Shown here: in pieces, positions 1 through 6,952 of the stretch
Layout: each line of letters begins with the position of its first letter
How positions within the stretch are numbered: the stretch's first letter is position 1
DNA from: Raoultibacter massiliensis
GTDB taxonomy: Bacteria > Actinomycetota > Coriobacteriia > Coriobacteriales > Eggerthellaceae
DNA length: 64,000 nt
NCBI RefSeq assembly: GCF_900199545.1
Contig: NZ_LT962671.1
Location: 1,515,155 to 1,579,154 of the forward strand
Reading direction: 5' to 3'
Translations under genes and position numbers: made by a program
The notes under the pieces: model-generated
Databases searched by the model: none
The model's input: only the letters and a program-made list of their open reading frames with translations
Told to the model about the DNA's origin: nothing

Positions 1-139
1 CATGCAACGCGGCAAGCAGGTGGCGGCTCTCCGCAAGCAGCTGCGCCTCCCGAAAGGCCAGACAATCATTCCCTGTTCCGCCGAAAAAGGCATCGGCATC
101 GACGAATTGCGCAAGTTCATCGAAGAGGCGTGCCGCTAG
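1..139 (+). CDS. engB: C-terminal end of a ribosome-biogenesis GTP-binding protein, EngB/YsxC-like (partial)
   Basis: Only the last 46 codons are inside the window; the reading frame is open at the left edge and stops with TAG at 137-139. The visible peptide has a run rich in Lys/Arg, then IIPCSAEKGIGIDELRKFI. That resembles the end of the G domain of EngB/YsxC GTPases, where a Ser-Ala motif (G5) is followed by a 'GI-DEL' helix. EngB proteins bind GTP and help assemble the large ribosomal subunit. The P-loop and the other G motifs lie outside the window, so any GTPase of the TRAFAC Era/EngA/EngB group remains possible. The assignment is an inference from a short fragment. Confidence 0.6.
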   Translation, partial: MQRGKQVAALRKQLRLPKGQTIIPCSAEKGIGIDELRKFIEEACR

Positions 140-194
140 ACGCCGAACCAGAGGCTGGGATCTGGTCGCCTTCGAGCCAGGTCGGATCAAAAGG

Positions 195-1793
195 TTAGGC
201 TTCGGCCAGACCGAAACCGGCATCGCCCCGCCAGATGAGATCCATCATCTCCTGGCGATCGTGAACCTCCATCTTTGCGTAGATATGGCTCACATGGGTT
301 TTCACCGTGCTGCTCGACAACACAAGCTCGTCTTGGATGAAGGCGCGCGTCCGGCCTTGAGCCAGCAGCACGAACACTTCGGTTTCGCGCGGGGAGAGCG
401 CATAGCGATGCGCCATCGCAAGACAGGTATCCGTCACGGTCTTCGTAAGCGGGGAGGCGTGCGAGGAATCGCCCGCCGCCGCACAATCGCCGCCTCGACC
501 ATCGCGAAGAGAACCGCGCGCAGCATCGTCATCGGCCGTTCGATCCCCTGCGACGTCGACTCCTGTGCGGCGCTTGCCCCCGAGCCACGTCGCATACATG
601 GCAACGATCACGACAACATAAGTCGCCAGCAGCACGAAGATGTTGTTCATGATGTCCGACGTGCCCAAAAGCAGCACCCATGCGATGGATGCCGCCGCGT
701 AAATGGTTCCCGATATGCCGATGACCCGATACGAGGGCATATCGAGGGCATCGAGCGCGGTGATGACGACCGTCCAGAACAACAGGTGCGCGAACAGCTC
801 GTCGATCTGTATGACGTCGGTGAGAAACGGCAGAGAATCGCTGCCGGGGTTCGCTTGCAGCGCAACGACGAACAGCCCGATCATGATGAGCAGCATGGCA
901 GGCTGGAAGCGCATGGTCAACGTGAAGTCCGCCATGCGTATCAGGGCGAAATACGCAAACGCGACGAGGAAGAGCGACGGCACGATGAAGCCCATGAGCC
1001 ATGGCGGCGAAAGCGATATGTTCGCATTCGTATTGCCCCACAAGCCGAGGTAGCTCACCGAGCGGATCACCGCCAAGAGAATGGCCGACACCGCCATCAT
1101 GATTATGGTGTTGCGGCGAAACGTTTGAGAATTCGGCGTAACGGTTCTCGGCTTGGCCGGCACTCCGTAGACCGTCCGAGCCTTCGCGGACGCATCGTCG
1201 CGGGGACGCTCATCGCTTTCGGCTTCGCTTCGGGCCAGCGAACAGGCGATCTCGAACACGAGCGCCGAAATGATCGGCAAAGCGATCGCGACGACGACCT
1301 GCCATTCGGGGCTCATAAGAAGGCTGAGCGCGAACAGGATCGGAAGCTTGACCACCAAGCCGCCCGTAACCGACCACACGGCGCACGAGAACCCCTGCGT
1401 GCGGGCGAGCATGAGGTTGTAGCGGGCAACAAGCCAGAAATACCCGATACCGGCGACGAACAAACCCCCTACGGCAAGCGCGCCCGGATCGAAAAACGTC
1501 TGATGGTACGAAAGTCCGAAACAGGCGGTGCCGAATGCCGATAGGAGCGGCAAAACGTAGCGCAGCACACGATCGGAGTGCTTGAGCGCGCGCGGCAAGA
1601 TAATGTAAAGCACGGCGAGAACAAGGATGCCCGCCAGGAAGAATATCCGGGGGTTGACCCATTCCTCTATGCCGGCCGCCGAAGACATGAACCCCATGGT
1701 ATGGCCCATAAGCGTGCACCACACGAGATTGAGACCGAGGCCGATGGCGGCGAATACTCCGCACTTATTTACCCGGACACTGCGCAAGCGCAT
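195..1793 (-). CDS. Membrane-bound LuxR-family transcriptional regulator
   Basis: 532 aa. Roughly residues 10-400 are hydrophobic and form about ten to twelve predicted membrane segments, split by a charged cytoplasmic loop near residues 185-220. A low-complexity Asp/Gly/Ala-rich linker (about 405-450) joins this to a C-terminal LuxR/GerE helix-turn-helix, seen as ALSPRETEVFVLLAQGRT followed by SSSTVKTHVSHIYAKM. No receiver domain is present, so the membrane part is presumably the sensor. The gene is divergent from the molybdenum-oxidoreductase-like pair that starts at 2182, and the 388-bp spacer is the obvious place for it to bind. Such membrane-LuxR proteins next to respiratory or reductive enzymes are a known Eggerthellaceae theme; control of the neighbours is inferred. 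The signal sensed is unknown. The ATG has only a weak, distant AGGG as a ribosome site. Confidence 0.85.
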   Translation of the reverse strand: MRLRSVRVNKCGVFAAIGLGLNLVWCTLMGHTMGFMSSAAGIEEWVNPRIFFLAGILVLAVLYIILPRALKHSDRVLRYVLPLLSAFGTACFGLSYHQTFFDPGALAVGGLFVAGIGYFWLVARYNLMLARTQGFSCAVWSVTGGLVVKLPILFALSLLMSPEWQVVVAIALPIISALVFEIACSLARSEAESDERPRDDASAKARTVYGVPAKPRTVTPNSQTFRRNTIIMMAVSAILLAVIRSVSYLGLWGNTNANISLSPPWLMGFIVPSLFLVAFAYFALIRMADFTLTMRFQPAMLLIMIGLFVVALQANPGSDSLPFLTDVIQIDELFAHLLFWTVVITALDALDMPSYRVIGISGTIYAAASIAWVLLLGTSDIMNNIFVLLATYVVVIVAMYATWLGGKRRTGVDVAGDRTADDDAARGSLRDGRGGDCAAAGDSSHASPLTKTVTDTCLAMAHRYALSPRETEVFVLLAQGRTRAFIQDELVLSSSTVKTHVSHIYAKMEVHDRQEMMDLIWRGDAGFGLAEA

Positions 1794-2181
1794 AGCGTTA
1801 CGATCCCTACCCTTCCAGATATTCCCCTCGCGGCGTTGTCGCGGACCGCATCACGTATCGATATCCATTATGGCACGTCATCCTTTCGGATGCATCCCAA
1901 AACCAAGGCGAAGCGACGGATTAGCCGCGGTTTTTTCCGCTTTCAGCCATCGCCCAAAGTGGCCGATGCGCAATTGACCTGCATTTTCGCAAATCGGACC
2001 TTTGGGTGATGGTGCGCTTTCAACCACGCGCCTAGCATCTGAAGCACGCCATCCGATGCAAAAAAGATGCAGGCGGAAGAAAGGAGGCGACGCGTCGGAG
2101 GTCAAGGATGAGGCGGTTGCGGCATGCGGTTGCCCTGCGCAAGCCGAAACCGAAACCAAGGAGTAGAGAGAAAGGGGAACT
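1794..2181. promoter_or_regulatory. Divergent intergenic region with an interrupted inverted repeat
   Basis: This 388-bp spacer separates the LuxR-type regulator from the divergent oxidoreductase genes. An inverted repeat has arms at 1953-1967 (CCCAAAG-N3-CCGAT) and 1993-2006 (ATCGG-N2-CTTTGGG), about 25 bp apart. A TTGACC hexamer (1974-1979) lies between the arms but no convincing -10 follows it. The repeat could be an operator or an RNA hairpin. The ribosome site for the downstream gene is AAAGGGG at 2171-2177. No small gene is convincing in the rest. Confidence 0.4.
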
Positions 2182-3987
2182 ATGTCAGTCAAAAAGCGAC
2201 TCGTCATCACGACGATGTGCCTGGCATGCACCTTCGGCCTGATAGCAGGCTGCTCGCCGAGCCAGGAAGCCCAGCAGCAGCCATCGGGTGGGGGCGATTC
2301 AGGCGATACGAAGCCAACGACCGAAGAAAGCCTCACGCCCGAACAGCAGGCGATCATCGACGGCGAAGAAGGCACCACGAATTCGGATATCAACGACGAA
2401 TTCTATCCCGGCAAAGAATACCTCAACGGCCTTTGGGACCGCTGGGATCAGATAGCCGAGGAATACGCTCCCGAAATTCGCACGCTTCCGAACGGCCAGA
2501 TGGTGCAGCGCACGCCCACTGAGTACGAGGTCAATCCCGATGCCTGGCAAATCCAAGCGGGCAGCAATTCGTACAACACCTACTGGCTCGACGCGGATAA
2601 CCGCGGCTGCGAGTCCTGCCATCCGGATATGAACTCGCTTTTGAAGAACCTGCCCTACGAGCACCCCGTCGCCTGGAACGACGAGCTGGACAACAAGACC
2701 ACGCTGCAGCAGTGCCTGTTCTGCCATTCGTACGCTCCCGGCTACATCGCCAAGCAGTACGAGTTCGGAACGCTCATGCACGGCATCCATTTCGGCGCCC
2801 GCAACAAGACCGAGTTCGCCACCGAATTCCAAGGCGACTGCATGTCCTGCCACAACGCCACCGAGAACGGCGAAGGGCTGGAGCTATGGGATCTCACCAA
2901 ATACGATCGTCTCTGGGGCATCAACAAGATCGCCGACGTTCAGGGCGATTTCAAGGTCGATCAGGAGAAGACCCAGGATCAAGACGGCGTGTTCTCCTAT
3001 GACTGGATGCACGCATACTACGACAACATGCGTCATGGCGCAGGCGTCAACGGCCTGAACCTCGAAATGCCGCAGAGCCTGTTCGACGAGTGGACCATCA
3101 CCGTCAAGGGCAACGTGAACAGCGAGTACACCGCCAAGCTCCCCGATCTCATCAAGGAGGCCGAGGATGCAGGCGTCGTGGTCGAGAAAACCTCCAAGAT
3201 GGTCTGCAACTGGAATCCGATCGGCGGCGGCGGCGTAACGAACACCGAAATCACCGGCATCCCAGTCAGCTGGCTCATCGAGAAAGCCGGCGGCTACAAA
3301 GACGATACGACCGGCGTGCGCGCCCTTCGCGCCGACGGCAGTTCCAAGCGCGCCTTCCCGAAAGACAAGGTCGACAGCGACGAAGCGCTGCTCGTGTACA
3401 AGATCGGCGGCGAGTACCTCGATGCAACGCGCGGCTACCCGTGCACCAATTGGGTTGAGGGCGTCGATGCCCAGATCAACTCCAAGCAGATCGACACCTA
3501 CGAGGTAACGAACGAGGATATCGACTACACCGACAAGTGGGCTGGCAATCCCAACGGATGGCAGAACGAGGCGAACGTTCCCATGAACAAGCCGAACGCC
3601 ACCATCCTGGGCGTGCCCGACGGCCTGCTCGTCCAAAACGGACAGCCCTTCACGTTCGAAGGCTACGTCGATGCCTACGACGAGAAGATCGCTTCGATGG
3701 AATTCTCCATGGACGGCGGCGAGACCTGGACCAAGTACGAACTCGGCGATACCGACCGCAACAAGATGGTTTGGTGGAGCTTCACCTACACCCCCGAACT
3801 CGAAGGTGCTTACTGCCTCACAGTGCGCGCCACCACGGAAAGCGGCGCCGAAAGCTTCGAAACCCAAACCGTCATGATCAACGCCAAGGACAAGCTCCCG
3901 ACGCCTGAAGAGACCACGGTTCTCACTTCCGGATCGCTCATACCGCCGAAGGTCAGCGTCGAGGCAACCAACGAGGAAGACAAGTAA
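2182..3987 (+). CDS. Secreted lipoprotein combining three haem c motifs with a sulfite-oxidase-like molybdopterin domain
   Basis: 601 aa. Residues 1-24 form a lipoprotein signal peptide with lipobox IAGC (Cys24), followed by a Gln/Gly/Ser-rich linker. Three CXXCH motifs (CESCH 143-147, CLFCH 178-182, CMSCH 220-224) predict three covalently bound haems c. From about residue 300 the protein resembles the sulfite-oxidase molybdopterin fold; Cys342 (VCNWN) sits where the molybdenum-ligand Cys is expected, followed by GIPVSWLIEKAG. An Ig-like dimerisation domain of the Mo-co type covers about 465-570, including SMDGGETWTKYE. The likely role is an extracytoplasmic, membrane-anchored redox enzyme passing electrons through its haems; the substrate is unknown. 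Cofactor binding is inferred from motifs. It is followed 11 bp later by a related gene, so the two are probably one operon, with the divergent LuxR-type gene as candidate regulator. Confidence 0.8.
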   Translation: MSVKKRLVITTMCLACTFGLIAGCSPSQEAQQQPSGGGDSGDTKPTTEESLTPEQQAIIDGEEGTTNSDINDEFYPGKEYLNGLWDRWDQIAEEYAPEIRTLPNGQMVQRTPTEYEVNPDAWQIQAGSNSYNTYWLDADNRGCESCHPDMNSLLKNLPYEHPVAWNDELDNKTTLQQCLFCHSYAPGYIAKQYEFGTLMHGIHFGARNKTEFATEFQGDCMSCHNATENGEGLELWDLTKYDRLWGINKIADVQGDFKVDQEKTQDQDGVFSYDWMHAYYDNMRHGAGVNGLNLEMPQSLFDEWTITVKGNVNSEYTAKLPDLIKEAEDAGVVVEKTSKMVCNWNPIGGGGVTNTEITGIPVSWLIEKAGGYKDDTTGVRALRADGSSKRAFPKDKVDSDEALLVYKIGGEYLDATRGYPCTNWVEGVDAQINSKQIDTYEVTNEDIDYTDKWAGNPNGWQNEANVPMNKPNATILGVPDGLLVQNGQPFTFEGYVDAYDEKIASMEFSMDGGETWTKYELGDTDRNKMVWWSFTYTPELEGAYCLTVRATTESGAESFETQTVMINAKDKLPTPEETTVLTSGSLIPPKVSVEATNEEDK

Positions 3988-3998
3988 GGGGGACCACG

Positions 3999-5090
3999 AT
4001 GTCATTCAACACACCGAAAAAGATCGCAGCGGGTGTGGCCAGCTCCGCCCTGCTTCTCTTCGGAACGGCTACGGCCATCGCCTCGCCAATCCAGCAATCG
4101 CAGGACGGCGCGCAAAACGCCGAGCCTCAGGCAAACACCCATACCGTCGGCGATCGCGAGATCATCGCTCGATGGATGGACGAAGAGGAAAGCCCCTACG
4201 TCAAGGTGGCCGACGCGCAGGGCTCTTTCACCTTCAACCAGGAAGGCGTCACGCCCAACGACGAGCTGTTCAACATCTTCGGGGCAACGCTTACGAGCAT
4301 GTGCTCGAAGCCCGCTGCAGAGCTCGCCGAGGAACAGGGAGGCGTAGCGAACTACTACGTCAACGTAGGCGGCAACATCAAGAAGAACTTCACGGTCAAC
4401 ATAGAGGATCTTTCAGAAGACGTGAGCGATCAGGCGATGATGGCCTGCTCGTGCGCCACCGGATCGCCCTTCGGCCAGGTCGCCGTCATGGGCGTGCCGC
4501 TTTCGGCCGTTGTCGAGATGGCCGACCTCGAAGATGGCGTGAACACCGTTACCGCCTACGGCGCCGATGGGTTCGGGCAGCCTCTGCCGCTGCAATACGC
4601 GCTCGAGAAAAACGCGCTCTTGGTCTATCAGGTCAACGGCGAAGAGCTCACCACAACCGGCGATGGATCGAGCCTGCAGCTGTTCATGCCCGAAACGGTT
4701 GCCCGCTACTTCACGCGCAGCATCGTGGACATCGAGCTGACCCAAGAAGAGCAGGTGCCCGATGTCCAACAGGTCGATCCCACGTATCGCAACAAGATAA
4801 ACATCATGAACAATGCCGACGAATGTCTATTCAAGGCAGGAGATGAAATAACCTTCGAAGGTGTGGCCGACGATTTGGGCAGCCCGATCACCGCAATCGA
4901 GTTCTCCTTCGACAACGGCGCAACCTGGACCAGCTGCGAAACCGAAGGCGCCACGGCCGACAAATGGGTCAACTGGCAGTTCACCACCTCGTTCCAGGAA
5001 AAAGGCGACTACCGCATGACCGTCCGCGCAAAGACCGCAGACGGCGTCGTATCGCCCCTCGAAGCAACGCTTCTGTTCGAGATCGCCTAA
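3999..5090 (+). CDS. Secreted molybdopterin-oxidoreductase-like protein (sulfite-oxidase fold, no haem)
   Basis: 363 aa with an N-terminal signal peptide ending near residue 29 (AIASP). No lipobox and no CXXCH are present. The middle part (about 110-240) repeats the fold seen in the preceding gene: MMACSCATGSP around Cys150/Cys152, then VAVMGVPLSAVVEMADL. It ends in an Ig-like Mo-co dimerisation domain (about 265-363) containing FSFDNGATWTSCE. It therefore looks like a haem-less paralogue or partner subunit of the upstream lipoprotein. It could be the molybdenum subunit, a structural partner, or a catalytically dead copy; Mo ligation by Cys150 is plausible but unproven. The ribosome site GGGGG lies just before the ATG, and the 11-bp spacing from the previous stop argues for co-transcription. 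Confidence 0.75.
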   Translation: MSFNTPKKIAAGVASSALLLFGTATAIASPIQQSQDGAQNAEPQANTHTVGDREIIARWMDEEESPYVKVADAQGSFTFNQEGVTPNDELFNIFGATLTSMCSKPAAELAEEQGGVANYYVNVGGNIKKNFTVNIEDLSEDVSDQAMMACSCATGSPFGQVAVMGVPLSAVVEMADLEDGVNTVTAYGADGFGQPLPLQYALEKNALLVYQVNGEELTTTGDGSSLQLFMPETVARYFTRSIVDIELTQEEQVPDVQQVDPTYRNKINIMNNADECLFKAGDEITFEGVADDLGSPITAIEFSFDNGATWTSCETEGATADKWVNWQFTTSFQEKGDYRMTVRAKTADGVVSPLEATLLFEIA

Positions 5091-5122
5091 GGCAGGCGGC
5101 TCGACCATCGTTCGCTTTTCCC

Positions 5123-5159
5123 GCGGCTCGGCAGAAACGCTCCCTTTTTGCCGAGCCGC
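5123..5159. terminator. Perfect 11-bp inverted repeat between convergent genes
   Basis: GCGGCTCGGCA at 5123-5133 pairs exactly with TGCCGAGCCGC at 5149-5159. It lies in the 162-bp gap between two convergent genes, so it could serve as a bidirectional terminator hairpin. Neither side has a clean T-tract after the stem, so intrinsic termination is uncertain. Confidence 0.45.
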
Positions 5160-5167
5160 AAAGAAGG

Positions 5168-5281
5168 CATCGAAGCTGCGCTTGCCCGCATCGCGCGCGA
5201 GCGCAGCTTCGATGTGTCTTCCGATAGCCGATCTTCGGAAGCGCGATCCGCATCACACACACGCGAGCGCAGCTTCGATGT
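5168..5281. repeat. Three copies of the metY 3'-end sequence, one inverted
   Basis: CATCGAAGCTGCGCT at 5168-5182 forms a perfect 15-bp inverted repeat with AGCGCAGCTTCGATG at 5200-5214. The same 15-mer occurs again at 5266-5280, inside the last codons of metY on the minus strand (encoding DIEAAL). The direct repeat between 5196-5215 and 5262-5281 is 20 bp long and exact. The spacer therefore holds two extra copies of the metY 3' end in opposite orientations, which together make a long hairpin. How it arose and whether it works as a terminator are not known. Confidence 0.7.
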
Positions 5282-6551
5282 CCCCGAGGATATCGTCGAT
5301 ATCCTCGATCCCAATCGATAACCTGATAAGATCGCTTCCCACCCCGGCGCGATCGAGCTCTTCCTCGGAAAGCTGCGAATGGGTCGTTGACGCCGGATGG
5401 ATCACAAGCGATTTCGCATCGCCGACGTTCGCGAGATTCGAAAACAACCGAAGCCCCTCGATGAAGCGGATGCCCGCCTCCCGGCCGCCCTCGACGCCGA
5501 ACACCACCACGCCGCCGAACCCGTTTCCCAGCACCCTTTTCGCCGTCTCGTGGGACGGATGGCTCTCGAGACCGGGATAGGAAACCCAGGAAACCCGGGG
5601 ATGGTTCTCAAGGTAGCGCGCAACGGCAAAGGCATTGTCGCTGTGGCGCTGCACCCGTAGGGAAAGCGTCTCGATGCCGAGTCCGATTTCATGAGCGGAA
5701 AGAGGAGCGAGCGTCGGCCCGAAATCCCGCAGCATCTGAGCACGTACGCGCAACCCGAACGCCGCGTTGCCAAGACCGGGCACCGCACCGAACGATTCGC
5801 TGAAATTAAGGCCGTGATAGCTCGCATCGGGCTGCGAAAGCGTCGGGAACCGTTCGCTTGCCCAATCGAAGGTGCCCGCATCGACAACGGCTCCGCCGAG
5901 CGCGGTTCCGTGGCCGCCGATCCATTTCGTGAGCGATTCGACGATCACCGCCGCGCCAAGCTCAGCCGGACGGCACAGATACGGTGTTGCGAACGTGTTG
6001 TCCACGAACAACGGAATACCCAAACTGCGACCCGCTTCGGCTATGGCGGGAATGTCGGGCACATCGAGGCGCGGATTCCCGATCGTTTCGAGATACCAGG
6101 CCTTCACCCTCCCCTCCTCATCGGCAGCTTCGGTGGCCTCGAGAAAGCTTTGCGCATCGGCATGCACGAATCGCACTTCGATGCCCAGATTCTTGAAGGT
6201 ATGCAAGAATATGTTCCAGGTTCCGCCGTAAAGAGAGTCGGAGGCGATGATGACGTCTTTCGTCCTCACGATGTTGAGCAGCGCGAGCACTTCGGCGGCA
6301 TGACCCGAGGCAACGCCGACGCAGTAGGACGCCCCATGCAACGCGCATAAGCGCTTCTCGATTGCGTCGACGGTCGGATTCGTCAGGCGACCGTAGATGT
6401 TTCCGAACTTCTTCAGAGCAAACAGATCGGCGGCATCCTGCGCATCCTCGAACGCATAGGCGGTCGTCTGGTAGATGGGCAGCGCGCGGGCATGGGTCTC
6501 GGGATCGGGGCGGGTGCCCGCGTGGATGGCGAGCGTATCGAATTTCGGCAT
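5253..6551 (-). CDS. metY: O-acetylhomoserine sulfhydrylase family (MetY)
   Basis: 432 aa, a normal length for this PLP-dependent Cys/Met metabolism family. It would convert O-acetyl-L-homoserine and sulfide (or methanethiol) to homocysteine (or methionine) in the cytosol. Visible signatures are YGRLTNPT near residue 53, VASGHAAEVLALLNI for cofactor binding, FVDNTFATPYLCRP, and the PLP lysine Lys209 in ESLTKWIGGHG. The 'GHGTALGGAVVD' stretch favours MetY over cystathionine gamma-synthase; other gamma-family lyases are the alternative. The ATG has AAGGAG 5 bp upstream. Transcription probably starts from a consensus promoter about 240 bp away, leaving a long leader with a terminator-like hairpin. 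This suggests control by sulfur-amino-acid supply. Confidence 0.92.
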   Translation of the reverse strand: MPKFDTLAIHAGTRPDPETHARALPIYQTTAYAFEDAQDAADLFALKKFGNIYGRLTNPTVDAIEKRLCALHGASYCVGVASGHAAEVLALLNIVRTKDVIIASDSLYGGTWNIFLHTFKNLGIEVRFVHADAQSFLEATEAADEEGRVKAWYLETIGNPRLDVPDIPAIAEAGRSLGIPLFVDNTFATPYLCRPAELGAAVIVESLTKWIGGHGTALGGAVVDAGTFDWASERFPTLSQPDASYHGLNFSESFGAVPGLGNAAFGLRVRAQMLRDFGPTLAPLSAHEIGLGIETLSLRVQRHSDNAFAVARYLENHPRVSWVSYPGLESHPSHETAKRVLGNGFGGVVVFGVEGGREAGIRFIEGLRLFSNLANVGDAKSLVIHPASTTHSQLSEEELDRAGVGSDLIRLSIGIEDIDDILGDIEAALACV

Positions 6552-6637
6552 GGAAATCTCCTTAAGTGTGCGGTTTGGCAGAAGGCTCGCGCCAGTTTCG
6601 GCGGCAAGCAGGGACGCCCGTATTTCGGACGAGAAGA

Positions 6638-6682
6638 AGCCCGGGGCTTGTCGGCGTTCGACGCCGTCAAGGAGCCCGGGCT
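6638..6682 (-). promoter_or_regulatory. Terminator-like attenuator hairpin in the metY leader
   Basis: On the minus strand the leader RNA can form a long hairpin: AGCCCGGG pairs with CCCGGGCU, then CUUG with CAAG, then CGGCG with CGCCG around a UCGAA loop. UUCUUCUCG follows directly. It lies 86 bp before the metY start codon and after about 100 nt of further leader, the usual place of an attenuator controlled by a riboswitch or an RNA-binding protein. No SAM-I, SAM-IV, cobalamin or T-box consensus was recognised in the upstream part. Confidence 0.5.
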
Positions 6683-6796
6683 AGCGCATGCGCATGCCAA
6701 GGGAGAATGTGGGGCGAGCCGCAAGGGAAAGCGAAGCCTCGCAAACATCGCCGCAGCGGATGGTATGTCGATCAGAGTTGCCCATGACGATCATTA

Positions 6797-6824
6797 ATCA
6801 TAGCTAAATACTATGATTTGTCAA
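6797..6824 (-). promoter_or_regulatory. metY promoter with overlapping palindromic operator
   Basis: Reading the minus strand, TTGACA (6824-6819) is followed after 16 bp by TATGAT (6802-6797), a near-consensus sigma-70 promoter. A perfect 7-bp inverted repeat, ATCATAG at 6797-6803 and CTATGAT at 6811-6817 with a 7-bp centre, covers the -10 box and most of the spacer. A repressor bound there would block RNA polymerase. The regulator is not encoded next to it, so its identity is unknown. Confidence 0.7.
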
Positions 6825-6927
6825 CACGAAAAGGACGAATACGGCCCGAACGCCTCGCAAGACTCGGGCGATCCACGGAGCCAACCGGAGCGCACTGCGA
6901 AAGCCCCGTCGGCGCCCACCTGCAAAA

Positions 6928-6947
6928 AGAGGGCCCGAAGGCCCTCT
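6928..6947 (-). terminator. Intrinsic terminator of the sppA-metG operon
   Basis: AGAGGGCC, a UUCG tetraloop and GGCCCTCT form an 8-bp stem. On the minus strand it is followed by TTTTT, and it lies 6 bp after the metG stop codon. This is a textbook Rho-independent terminator. Confidence 0.9.
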
Positions 6948-6952
6948 TCTAC

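Noticed and set aside
261..1544. 427-codon open frame on the plus strand
   Set aside because: It lies antisense to the membrane LuxR gene; the translation is Arg/His-rich without motifs, typical of a shadow frame.
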